A model generated the notes under the pieces. The model was not told the origin of the DNA. It made no database searches and saw only the letters and a list, made by a program, of their open reading frames with translations. 64,000 nt of DNA from Ectobius pallidus (lineage: Eukaryota; Arthropoda; Insecta; Blattodea; Ectobiidae): NCBI GenBank assembly GCA_964059195.1, contig CAXKWD010000007.1:26299023-26363022 (forward strand). The letters run 5' to 3'. Made by a program: the position numbers and the translations under genes. Positions 44,815 to 56,153 of this stretch are shown here, piece after piece. Each line of letters begins with the position of its first letter. Positions within the stretch are counted from its first letter, which is position 1.

Positions 44815-45341
44815 CAGGGCCCGGATTCTAATGACATGTCATCTTTTTATTGATGTAGATAAACCCTAATCATGGCCTCTAGATTTTAGAAATGCATTTT
44901 ATTGGGTCTTTTTTGTCATTTTATGCAATTTTATATTTTTAGGGCATTTATTTCAATTTTAGGTCATTATTTTGTCATTTTCGTGTCATTTGCTTCCTTA
45001 TTTTGTCATTTTTATGTATTTACTTTAAATAAATCTCTAGGTTACTATCAAACAACATTTTTGTAGAATCTACTTTAAAAACAATTTTCTTATTTTTCTT
45101 CTTAAATGTTCCAATCAAGAACAAAGTTTTTAGACCTACAATATCCTTTCTACATTTACAGTTTTTAGAATTATGCACAAATTAGTCTATATATATTTGT
45201 GTGCACAATAATAATTTTTATAAATAAAATATCAGTTTTTAGGTTTATACTTTTTAATTATCAAGTCATTTTCTTTAAAATGTAGGGTCATTTTATAGGT
45301 CATTTTTCAAACAAATTTAGGTCATCATAATCCGGGCCCTG
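44815..45341. mobile_element. hAT-type MITE, 527 bp (first of an abutting pair)
   Basis: Ends CAGGGCCCGGATT and AATCCGGGCCCTG are perfect inverted repeats. Flanks ATTATGAG (44807-44814) and GTTATGAG (45342-45349) match at 7 of 8 bases. The interior is AT-rich with many TCATTTT words. Confidence 0.9.
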
Positions 45342-45349
45342 GTTATGAG

Positions 45350-45800
45350 TAGCGGGCGGATTTCTATGACATGTCATATTTTTCTCTTTGCATTATTTCA
45401 GGTTTCCGACTAATTTAAACCCGATACCAAGCATCCTGGTGAAAATGGAATAGCTTTTATTGTGCATATAACTGCATATTGTAGCATATTTAGTATGAAT
45501 ATGCATACTTAGGTCATATTTTTGGCATATTTGTGTGCATATTAAAGAAATTTTGAAGTTTCTTATATTTTGTAGATCTTTGCATTAAAATGATACTTTT
45601 TGAGAATTTACAGATATTTTAAGTAATTAACACTATATTTTAATAAAATGTATTGTAATGAAACTTATAAAAATATACACAATGTGTAAGTGGTAAAGTC
45701 ATATTTTAAATTTTATTGGTCACATTTTAATCTTTTTTAGGTCATAAATTGCATGCATAGGCCTATATCCTATATTTTAGATCATAGAAATCCGCCCCTT
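45350..45800. mobile_element. hAT-type MITE, 451 bp (second of an abutting pair)
   Basis: Begins TAGCGGGCGGATTTCTATGA and ends TCATAGAAATCCGCCCCTT. A perfect GTTATGAG flanks both sides (45342-45349 and 45801-45808), the left one shared with the previous element. The interior contains GCATATT and GGTCATATTT words. Confidence 0.88.
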
Positions 45801-45839
45801 GTTATGAGTTATGATAATGATGATGATACATAATTTATA

Positions 45840-46499
45840 CGAGGCGCGTCCACAAAGTAAGTTTCCCTGCGACCGTTTACAGAAACAAAACACAATTTCA
45901 ATGAAATATTTATTGCAACAGACACCGCCGGAGTTCAACTATTTTTCAACATATTCGCCACCGAAATTGAAATATTTGTCTTAATGTGGCACCAACTTTT
46001 GAATACCTGTGTCGTAGAAATGCGCCATTTGGGTTTTGAACCACCGAGTGACAACCACCTCTCTGTCATTCTTTGTCATTTCGTGAGGTAGGGGAAAAGA
46101 TGGAAATCACTGGGAGCGAAGGGGCTGTAGGGTGGATGTTTAAGCATCTCCTAGCAAGTCTCCTGCAGAAGTTCGGCTGGGAGGTGATTAAACATTCACC
46201 CTAAAGCCGGACCTCGCTCCCAGTGATTTCCATCTTTTCCTACACCGCACGAAATGACGAAGAATGACAGAGACGCGAAAGTGGTTGTCAGACGGTGGTT
46301 CAAATCCCAGGTGGCACACTTCTACGACACAGGTTTTCAAAAGTTGGTGCCACGGTAAGACAAATGTTTCAATTCCGGTGGCGAATATGTTGAAAAATAG
46401 CTGCACACTAGCTGTGTCTGTTGCAATAAATATTTCCCTGAAATTGTGTTGTGTTTCTGTAAACGGCCCCAGGAAAACTTACTTTATGGATGCGCCTCG
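45840..46499. mobile_element. Mariner fold-back (palindromic MITE), 660 bp
   Basis: Ends CGAGGCGCGTCC and GATGCGCCTCG are flanked by TA on both sides, as in Tc1/mariner. Arms of about 290 bases are inverted copies of each other. In both, the coding direction gives the C-terminal end of a mariner transposase (FYDTGFQKLVPR, then a GEYVEK ending). The centre (46130-46215) joins the arms. Stops and differences between arms show it is old. No full transposase is present. Confidence 0.85.
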
Positions 46500-46501
46500 T
46501 A

Positions 46502-47694
46502 TTTTCCACAATTATGATTTAATTTGCCTGCTATTAAATAAGTGTAATGAATAAATCATTAGGTTATATGTAAAATACTCGACACTGCAACATTATGTAA
46601 TTATAGATATTTAAAAATTAAAAACTAATGCATGGATAGTTGCACATTGCAATATAATAATGAACATGTGATTTGCAACAAATCTGATCTTCACCAGCAC
46701 TGCATTATGCTTCTGCTAGTGGCTATGATAATGACAATGGAAAGTTATGTGAGTTATGATGAATATGGTGGATGGAAAATATTAGTAAAGTATAAGGATG
46801 GTATAGGCCTATATTAGTAAATTACACTATGCCCTCCTTCGAACGGATATCAGAGGATTTAATATAGAAGAATAATATAAACAATAGGCCTACTAACTTA
46901 ATACTAAATTCCACAAAACATATGTTCTTCACTATCAGAGTATTAGGCCTACATTTCCCAAAGGATAACTTGCTAATAGCCTACTTTGAAAGTGTTGCCA
47001 TCATTTGGCTGCCTCATCCCTTGTTACGGTTCTAATATCGCAAGCTAGTATTTAAAGCAATTACGCGATATAAAACTAATACGATATTAAATTATTACTA
47101 ATGTATGCCATATTAACATATTAATGTCACGGCATGAGAATTCCTGATCACTTCATGGCTATAGCCTAAAGACATGGAATTGCCCAGCTCGCATGATAAG
47201 AAAATTATTTTGAAGTCAGTACAGAAAGAGAGTAACAATGCCCTATTCAGCACTAAACCATGAGTAATGAAAGTCCAATAAATATATGCCGTCAAAATGT
47301 TTAAGTACAATATATTATCGTTAGATAATATTCCAAGTCAAATAAATTATTTCCGCGAACAACCGCGGAGGTTTGAAGTGTGGTGCTATGGGACCAAGTG
47401 CCCCGGAAGACTTGTGATCGCAGATTGATGATTCTTACTCTAGCATGAATTTTAACAACTGAAAAATCCATATAAGAAACGCCCTTCACTGCAATAATCT
47501 GAACCCCACGTGACTATTCTGATTTCTGCCAACTGGAACTCTATAATTATTACGAATAAAAGCCTGTTATTCAACTGTAAATTCTATATCATTTCTGAAA
47601 GTGAAGTGTCGTTGATCTGCAATCCTACCATTCCCCCCTTGAGAAGAGACGAAACCTGCTCTCAACCGACTTTGAAGCTACCGGAGGGTCTTCA
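46502..47694. other. No gene recognised
   Basis: AT-rich with several TAGGCCTA words. An AATAAAAGCCTG stretch near 47555 and a TGGCGCCCAACA word just beyond the copia insertion (52685-52696) could be parts of one old LTR split by copia; this is weak. Confidence 0.4.
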
Positions 47695-48060
47695 TGTTGA
47701 AGTTGGCAGCACTGAGTGTCAAACTTAAAAGTGAACGGTGTCGCCTCCTAGTGACAGTGACTTAAGCTCTGCCATGCAAGAAGCATGCAGTTGGGCGTTG
47801 GCCGTTGGCCTTTGTTCTTTGTTCGGTTCGTGCTAAGTCTGCCATGAGGCAGGAAGTACTTTTAGTTCGTCTTTTTGCACAAGAGTATAAGTGTACTTCA
47901 GTTCATATAACAAATATTAATCCTTCTGTATTAGTTTACGTGTACATCAATAAATAACATCTTCTTTATGAACTGGAAGAGTATTGGATTGAAACTTAAT
48001 AGGTTATGGTCTCAGGCAACTTCATGTGCGCCTGTGAACTTTTCCGTAGAAGTTTTAATA
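47695..48060 (+). repeat. Copia 5' LTR
   Basis: Starts TGTTGAAG and ends TTTAATA. It contains AATAAA near 47952. Its last 59 bases begin with GGTTATGGTCTCAG, a diverged copy of the primer-binding site and leader that follow the LTR. Confidence 0.95.
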
Positions 48061-48076
48061 GGTTATGGGCCCAGAT
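48061..48076 (+). promoter_or_regulatory. Copia primer-binding site
   Basis: GGTTATGGGCCCAG matches the internal initiator-tRNA fragment priming known for copia elements. Confidence 0.85.
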
Positions 48077-48222
48077 AGCTTCTTGTACATCAGTGAACTC
48101 TTACATAGAAGTATTATAAAGATTTGTGCTGGGTTTAGCGAAGTATTTGAACAATCTAGGATTCATCCAGAGTGACGAGTGAATGTACGCAAGTTTCAGA
48201 AGATTTACTCAATACTAAGACA

Positions 48223-51200
48223 ATGGATTGTGCTATGAAGAAAATAACAGCCCTCCAAGGTGAATCGGATTGGCCTTTATGGAAAAGGAAAATCAAATAT
48301 AGTCTAAACTTTCATGAGGGAGCAATGGATGTTGTTGATGGCAAATTTAAGAAGCCATCACCACCTACATCAGAGGCCTCAACAGAAGAGCAGCGTGAAT
48401 ATGAACTACAATTAGACAAGTATAGAAAAGCAGACAGTTTTGCTGCAACAGTTATCTTTAACAACCTAAGTGACAATAATGCAAGAAAAGTCATGGATAA
48501 AGAGACAGCTAGAGAACTTTGGGAGGCTTTAAAGAGACAGTTTGAAGCAACAACAAAGGATCAGGTCATCCAAGCTGTAATTGACTTTTATACATGCTCC
48601 TAGGCAGATGGAGAAGATGTAGCAGGCAATATTGCGAGGTTAAAGGTATTTTGGTGTGACTTAAATAACGGACTTAAGTTGAGAACGAAACAAGAATTAC
48701 CAGAGATGATGCTAATTGGCAAAGTTCTTCATATGCTTCCGAGCAAGTTTGATTCATTTAAGTCAAGTTGGATGGTACTAACAGGTGATAAAGATGAACG
48801 AACATTTGATGAACTAGGTGAACAATTGTGTGCACATGAGCGTAATTTCTTTAAGAAAGAAAGTTCTTCAGAGGCATTGTTAGCTCAACAAGTTAAGTCA
48901 AAGCAGAATATAAAGAACAAGAAGTCCAAAAGAAATGATGAGTGTAACTACTGCAAGCGCAAAGGACACTGGGTAAAAGACTGTAAGAAGTGGATTGCAG
49001 ATGGAAAGCCACCAAAGAACAGCACTACTAACAGTAACCAGCAGTGTTTAGCAAGTTACAACGAAGAAGGTAATAATGCTTTAGCTGTAGGAAGCTTGGC
49101 CTTTTTCACCAAGATTGAAGAAACATACAGTGCAGAGCCATCTTCAGAAAAATGGTGGATAGATAATGGAGCCACAAAGCATATGACAAATAGGTCAGAC
49201 CTATTCAGAAATTTCAAAAAGTTTGAAAGTCCGCAAGTAATCCAATCAGCAGGGAAAGAAATCTTGACTGCAACTGGTGAAGGTACCATTGATTTTAAGT
49301 CAACAGTACGTGAAAAAGACATTAATGTAAGTTTGAACAATGTGTGGTATGTTCCGCAGTTATCCAGAAACTTACTATCGGTCTTAGCAGCACAAGACAA
49401 AGTTCCAGACAGTAAGTTCACATCAACAGCAACTGATTGCTGGCTCACAAAAGGAAACGTTGAGCTAATACATGGCACTCGAGAGAGAGGTGGTACATTG
49501 TATGAAGCAAAGATTAGGCCACAAGTGATAGGTGAAACTGTTAATACTGCAGAATTATCAGATGATGAATTAGTGCAACTTTATCATGAGAGATGGGGTC
49601 ACCAAGATGTACGACACTTCAAGGAGCAACTTGAAAATCAGTTAGGCAGATCAGTGCAACTAAACAAGAAAGTGTGCGAGCCTTGTGTGTATGGGAAAGC
49701 CCATCGACAGAAATTTGGTCATAGAGTAAAGAGTACCAGAATAGGAGAATTAGTTTCAGTGGACATCTGTGGACCATTTGACAACTCCTTCTCAAAGAAA
49801 AGGTTTCTATTAGTGTTTAAAGACAGTTTCAGTAAGTTTCGCTATTGCTATCTACTCAATGCGAAATCACAAGTTAAAGATATGCTTAAGCACATGATAG
49901 GACATTCCAAAGCGTTGGGACATACAATTAGTGAAATTTTAAGTGACAATGGTGGAGAGTTTGACAATGAAGAAGTTAGGGCAATTTTGAGAAAAGAGGG
50001 AATTAACCAACGACTAACGGCTCCTTACACGCCACAGCAGAACGGTGGAAGTGAACGAGAGTTTAGAACGATAGTTGAAATGGCAAGAACCTTTAAGTAC
50101 TCAAATAAAGAAGCCAACTTCCCAGCAGCAATTTGGGCTGAGCTTGTCAGCACTGCTGTTTACATTCTCAACCGCACTGGAAAGTCATCAGTTGCAGGCA
50201 TAAGTCCATTCGAGCTGTGGATGGGCAAGAAACCAAGAATTAAGCATCTGCGCATCATTGGTTCCAGCTGTTACGTTCATGTTCCAGATAAGAAAAGAAA
50301 GAAAATGGACCAAAAAGCCATAAAAGGGTATCTAGTTGGATATGATGGTGATGAGCGCTATAGAGTTTGGGTCAAAGAAAATAATCAGATCATCTTGTCA
50401 AGAGACGTAATATTTCAAGAGAACCCTACAGAATGTAACAAAGAAATACATGAAGAAAGTGAAATAAAAATCAACAATCAATTTGATCAGGGAAAGCTTC
50501 CAACTGAGAATGAAGGACCTGAAGTCGAAAGTGATGATGATGATGATTATATTCATTTCAACAAACAAACAGATAAAGTGAGTAACACTTCAAGTGACGA
50601 TGAGGACCAACCAAGCAATGGTTACGAACTAAGAGACAGTCGAAAAATAAGAAAACCGAAGAGGTTTGATGATTACGTCATGGCTGCAGAAGAATATGTT
50701 AATGACAAAGTTCCAGAAACCTACGAGGACGCCATTAAAAGCAACCAAAGTGCAGAGTGGCAAAACGCCATGAAGAGTGAGCTTCAGTCACTTCATGAGA
50801 ATGAAACGTGGGAGATGGCGACTTTACCGAAAGGAGAAAAGACCATACCATGCAAGTGGGTGTTTCGTCTGAAGACCAAACCAGATGGTTCAATTGAGAA
50901 GTACAAAGCTAGGCTAGTGGTTAAAGGATTTAGTCAACGTCAAGGTATTGACTTTAGCCAAACGTTTAGTCCAGTTGCTAAGTTAAGCACAATACGTTCA
51001 GTTTTGAGCATTGCAGCAAGTGAAGCAATGCACCTTACCCAGTTTGATGTATCAACAGCGTTCCTGTACGGCGAACTTGAAGAAAAAATATATATGGAAC
51101 AACCAACAGGATACAGTGATGGGACAGATCGTGTTTGCAAACTGAAGAGAAGTTTGTATGGCTTAAAGCAAGCACCACGTTGCTGGAATAAATGTTTTGG

Positions 51201-52236
51201 TGGGTTTTTAACAAACCTAGGGTTCAAAGTAAGTGATGCTGATTCATGTTTATTCATCAGAGAAAATAATAACAAGAAAGTGGTAATTGTATTATATGTG
51301 GATGATGGTTTAATTGCATCATCAGATCCAGCAGAAACAAAAAGTGTTATTGAAGAACTCCAGACCAAGTTCAAAATAACTGCACAGCCAGCATCATATT
51401 TCTTAGGCTTGGAAATAGAAAAACAAGCAGACGGTAGCATTAAGATAAGTCAGAAAGCATATATTAAGAAGGTATTAAAGAGCTTTGGACTAGATAAATG
51501 CAAACCAGTGACATCCCCAATGTTGAAAGAGTCAGCAGTTTTTCAACAAGAAAACAATGTGAGAGAAATCAATTTTCCCTACAGACAGGCAATCGGTACA
51601 CTTATGTATTTGATGACAGGAACAAGACCGGATTTGGCCTACAGTATTGGCTACTTATCCAGAACGCTTGACAATCCTACATTGAAAGAGATAGTAAATG
51701 TGAAGAGGGTGTTCCGGTACATAGCAGGTACACAAGAAATGGGAATTGTGTACAAGCCAAACTACAACAGAGGTGTCTTAGACTGTTATAGTGATGCAAA
51801 TTTTTGTGGCTGCGAAGCAACAGGGCGCTCCACATCTGGAGTGGTAATACTCTATGCAGGCGGAGCTATTTCATGGTTAAGTAAAAGACAGTCTGTAGTA
51901 GCGACCTCGACAACTGAAGCAGAGTTGATTGCAGCAACTGAAGGAGCCGAAGAAGCTATTTGGCTTGCCAGACTCTTCAAAGGCATCACAGAGCTTCAGC
52001 ATGTTCCAGTTCTACAGGTGGACAACCAGGCAGCAGTAAGATTAGCTGAAAATCCAGAGTTCCATAACAGAACGAAGCATATTAGTGTCAAACATTTCTT
52101 CATCAGAGAGAAAGTTAGTGAACGGCAATTAGGTGTTCAGCAAATTGCAACAGAGAGACAACTTGCAGATTTGATGACTAAGCCGTTAGCACAGACTCGT
52201 TTAAGGATCCTAAGAGGACAATTAGGAATAAACTAG
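48223..52236 (+). pseudogene. Copia gag-pol polyprotein with one in-frame TAG
   Basis: A single frame from the ATG at 48223 to TAA at 52236 is interrupted only by TAG at 48601-48603, inside the Gag capsid part. Order: Gag with DWPLWKRKI; zinc knuckle CNYCKRKGHWVKDC; aspartic protease with WWIDNGATKHM (DNG where DSG is usual); integrase with an HHCC-type finger (CEPCVYGKAH) and the catalytic DICGPF, SDNGGEF and SERE residues; reverse transcriptase with QFDVSTAFLYGELEE and LYVDDG; RNase H with SDANFCG and TTEAEL. About 1337 codons is the usual copia length. The stop should block full-length product unless read through or a sequencing error. Confidence 0.93.
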
Positions 52237-52283
52237 AAAAGAAGTAAAAGTTTTGTTTTCACTTTTAAATTGACAAGGGAAAG

Positions 52284-52649
52284 TGTTGAAGTTGGCAGCA
52301 CTGAGTGTCAAACTTAAAAGTGAACGGTGTCGCCTCCTAGTGACAGTGACTTAAGCTCTGCCATGCAAGAAGCATGCAGTTGGGCGTTGGCCGTTGGCCT
52401 TTGTTCTTTGTTCGGTTCGTGCTAAGTCTGCCATGAGGCAGGAAGTACTTTTAGTTCGTCTTTTTGCACAAGAGTATAAGTGTACTTCAGTTCATATAAC
52501 AAATATTAATCCTTCTGTATTAGTTTACGTGTACATCAATAAATAACATCTTCTTTATGAACTGGAAGAGTATTGGATTGAAACTTAATAGGTTATGGTC
52601 TCAGGCAACTTCATGTGTGCCTGTGAACTTTTCCGTAGAAGTTTTAATA
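52284..52649 (+). repeat. Copia 3' LTR
   Basis: Partner of the 5' LTR, preceded by AAGGGAAAG (polypurine tract). It carries the same internal GGTTATGGTCTCAG relic near 52591. Confidence 0.95.
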
Positions 52650-52943
52650 CTTCATCTACATTTTGATATAGTCAATAACCAAGTCTGGCGCCCAACACAT
52701 CATCTCTTAATAATTAATCAAAGTGGAGCACTTATATTAAATCCAACCCGCCGCAACTAATAGCCTATAGATTCGTTCTGGTCGTCAGCAGTTCGGCACG
52801 TAACTTTTAGATCCGCAGTTCTAGCAACAGACTAGTAAAATTTAAGGTTCTATGCAATTTAGTATAGCTCCAACTAAATACAAAATATGTAAGAAATAAA
52901 AATATTTGTCTTGAGAGCTTTTTTTCTTTTAATTTGGCTTAGG

Positions 52944-54766
52944 CAGGGGTGCCCACAGGGGGGGGGGGTTAAGACGCAGAACGCGTCATTGAAATTTCTG
53001 GGGGGGGGGGCAAAATATTATCAATTATGAATTTTCTGGAGGGAGGGTTGAAAATTGTTGCAAAATTAGAGTTTTATATGTTAAAAGTAAAAACAGCCAA
53101 GTTTTATAACTTCAAAAGGTCTCTTCTAATTCTTTATAAAGATAAAGAATTTCAACAGCCATGGGCGCCCATACCCGGGGGCGGGGGGGGGGTTGCAAGG
53201 AAAAAATTTATATTAATAATTATTATAGTCAGGTGTTTTTCTTTTAAGACAATTACTTAAATTGCATAAGTTTTACCAAATCGACAACATGGAAGCAGAA
53301 TCTACAGTGGATTAGGAAAGGGGGGTTCAGGGGGTTTGGACCCCCAAAAGTCAAAACCTAAAATTCTATATTTGTATTTTAAAAAAATTATTTAATTAAA
53401 CAAGATTTGTTGGTGTGTCAAATATGATATAGCAGTTATTTTCTTTTCATAACATAATGAGTAGGCCTGTTATGTCCATTGTTCCATGTGTTATTCAACT
53501 TTTCTTATAAATAGTAATAAGTATTAGGCCTATAACTTAGGTAACAATTTCTTGTTTAAGTTGCCATGTCTTAGAGTATAGTAAACAAATTTGCTAACTA
53601 GTTTTTCAGTGCTAAAATAGCGTAAAATGTGATTTTCATTAGTTCAACATTTAAAAATTTCCCCGGGGTGGACACCCGACTTAGGTAACATTTTCTTGTT
53701 TACATTGGCATGTCTTAGAGCATGGTAAACAAATTTCCTAACTAGTTTTTTAGTGCTAAAATAGCGTAAAATGTGATTTTCCCCCACTTAGGTAATGATT
53801 TCTTATGTACACTGGCATGTCTTAGAGTATGGTTTTCACAACTAGTTTTTCAGTGCTAAAATAGCGTAAAATGTGATTTTCATTACTTCAATATTTAAAA
53901 ATTTCCCGGGGGTGGACACCCGACTTAGGTAACATTTTCTTGTTTACATTGGCATGTCTTAGAGCATGGTAAACAAATTTCCTAACTAGTTTTTTAGTGC
54001 TAAAATAGCGTAAAATGTGATTTTCATTAATTCAATATTTAAAAATTTTCCGGGGGTGGACACCCCACTTAGGTAATGATTTCTTATGTACACTGGCATG
54101 TCTTAGAATATGGTTTTCATAACTAGTTTTTCAGTGCTAAAATAGCGTAAATTGTGATTTTCATTACTTCAATATTTAAAAATTTCCCGGGGTGGACATC
54201 CGACTTAGGTAACATTTTCTTGTTTACATTGGCATGTCTTAGTGTATGGTAAACAAATTTCCTAACTAGTTTTTGAGTGCTAAAATAGCGTAAAATGTGA
54301 TTTTCATTAGTTCAGTAATTAAAAATTTTCCAGGGGTGGATTCCCCACTTAGGTAATGATTTCTTATTTACATTGGCATGTCTTCGAGTATGGTAAACAA
54401 ATTTCCTAACTAGTTTTTTCTGTGCTAAAATAGCGTAAAATATGATTTTCATTAGTTCAATATTCAAACATTTTCTGGGAATGGACCCCCGATCCCCTTT
54501 TTGGGGGGTATTCCAAACTCTCCCGGCACTTCCGACCTTCCCTGCAATTATTTTCTGGCTACGTCATTGTTGCACTTATTATATTATTAATATCATGTTA
54601 CAAAGTGGCCCAAGAAGTTAAAGCGACAAAAAATAAATTAATTAAAACAATTACCCCCCTCCCTAGACAATATCATATGGGCGCCCTTGTCGACTTTCAA
54701 TTGGGTTGGGGGTGAGCAATGAAGTTGGGGGGTGAGTCATGACGTTTGGGGGGGTGGGCACCCCTG
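52944..54766. mobile_element. hAT-like MITE, 1.8 kb, with nested repeats
   Basis: Ends CAGGGGTGCCCACAG and GGGTGGGCACCCCTG. The 7-bp GCTTAGG lies directly on both sides (52937-52943, 54767-54773). Long G runs lie near both ends. A related left end lies at 42499. A minisatellite fills 53520-54480. No transposase is visible. Confidence 0.82.
53520..54480. repeat. Minisatellite, unit about 140 bp, 7 copies
   Basis: Units begin with CTTAGGTAAC or CTTAGGTAATG near 53537, 53681, 53788, 53923, 54068, 54203 and 54347. Each contains GGCATGTCTTAGAG, AACTAGTTTTT and GCTAAAATAGCGTAAAATG, with CCGGGGGTGGACA between units. Unit lengths vary from about 107 to 145. Two unit types alternate in part. Confidence 0.88.
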
Positions 54767-54773
54767 GCTTAGG

Positions 54774-55200
54774 TTCATCTAAGCACAAGCGTTGAAAAGA
54801 AATAGGCGGATTAGTTTAGCAAAGCTCTAAAACTGAGAATAATACAGCCCATTAAAATATCATGCAAAGAGTCGGGAAAACTGGTAGGCCTAAATGAAGT
54901 GTTCATTCCTGTGTAACAGATAAATTCTTACTTAGGCCTACATGCGTCCATGAATAAATATTCAGAAAACTGCACTAATATTGTTGAGATTTTTTTCACG
55001 TTTAGAGAACGAAGTTAAAGAAAATTCCTCCTTCGTAGAGCCTTAGGCTATGTATCCCAGACTGTAGTTAATCCAAGTTTTTAAAAAGCCCTTTGCCATA
55101 GTGTTGGCAAAGAATCCATCAGTGATATCTTCAAGATAATGCTTATAATTTGAAACAAAAGTCTACTATGGAATGATAATTCCTTCCCACTGGCCGTGTG
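54774..55200. other. No gene recognised
   Basis: AT-rich, with TAGGCCTA words. Nothing else was seen. Confidence 0.5.
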
Positions 55201-55490
55201 TAGGCTAAGATGGAAAGGTGAAGTCACACTGAAAAATTCAATGCCATAGCCGGGATTTGAACCAGGATCTTCGGCTCTCCATGCAGTTGCTCTTGCCAAT
55301 TGAGCTACCATGGCAACATGCCGGTAGGCCTACAACATGATGTGTGTCAATTTGAGAATTTTATGTTGTACCGGCATGTTGCCATGGTAGCTCAATTGTA
55401 AAGAGCAGCGGCACGGAGAGCCGAAGATCCTGGTTCAAATCACGCCTATGACATTGAATTTTTCAGTCTGACTTCACCTTTCCACATTAG
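55201..55490. repeat. Palindrome of tRNA-like sequence
   Basis: Arms 55201-55325 and 55371-55490 are inverted copies with a loop of about 45 bases. Each holds a tRNA-like block (55243-55314 on the minus strand in the left arm) with acceptor-like ends GCCATGG/CTATGGC and B-box GGTTCAAATCC. The anticodon stem does not pair, so these are tRNA-derived repeats rather than genes. Confidence 0.75.
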
Positions 55491-56014
55491 CCCACTATAT
55501 TTGCGCACCAAATGTGCTGAAATTGTTTATTGATGCGTTTAACCGAAGGGATGTGCTCCATACTGTTTCAAGTGACACCTAGCATTTCCTTTCCAATGAG
55601 TAGGCTTAATGAAAACATTGAGAGAACATTCTTAAAAATTAGCAGTCGACCTTCCGAGTAGAAAATTCGTATGTGTACAGACACAGTGGACAATAATAGA
55701 CTAAAGTTGAATAGACTAAGCTGAGAACTACTCATATGAAGTATACAGATTCAATAAAGCCTTTGGAGAAAATACTGCAGATGTACCTTCAATACACACG
55801 CATACACATAAAAATTGTACAGTATTTAGCGAACAACAGTTCAATATGTAATTATTCACTCACAAAAGACGACACCATCCTTCCTCTTCAGATCTCCAAG
55901 ATTTGGCAGGAACGTTGACACGACTTCACCAATTTGTGCAACCAGAACTAGACCGTTGCTGAAACAAGGAAACAAAGTTAGTTAGTTTAACAGTATTATT
56001 ATTATTATTATTAT

Positions 56015-56046
<32 letters not shown>

Positions 56047-56145
56047 TTAGTAGTCGTAGTAGCAGAAGCAGCAGCAATAATAGTAAGTTAATAATTTTTA
56101 GTGTAGTCTATTCTAAAATGCTGTTGTTTCCTCAACCAAAATATA
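55491..56145. other. No gene; trinucleotide repeats
   Basis: ATT then AGT repeats lie at about 55995-56065. Otherwise nothing was recognised. Confidence 0.5.
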
Positions 56146-56153
56146 GCCTACAC

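Larger units (their letters stand above)
47695..52649 (+). mobile_element. Ty1/copia LTR retrotransposon, near intact, 4955 bp
   Basis: LTRs at 47695-48060 and 52284-52649 are 366 bp each and differ by one base that I can see (GTGCGCC versus GTGTGCC). The target duplication CTTCA (47690-47694, 52650-52654) is perfect. The primer-binding site GGTTATGGGCCCAG begins directly after the left LTR at 48061, the half-tRNA-iMet type used by copia. A polypurine tract AAGGGAAAG precedes the right LTR. One gag-pol frame lies between. Near-identical LTRs imply recent insertion. Confidence 0.96.

Noticed and set aside
50940..51440. Reading frame antisense to copia pol
   Set aside because: A shadow of the reverse-transcriptase coding region.
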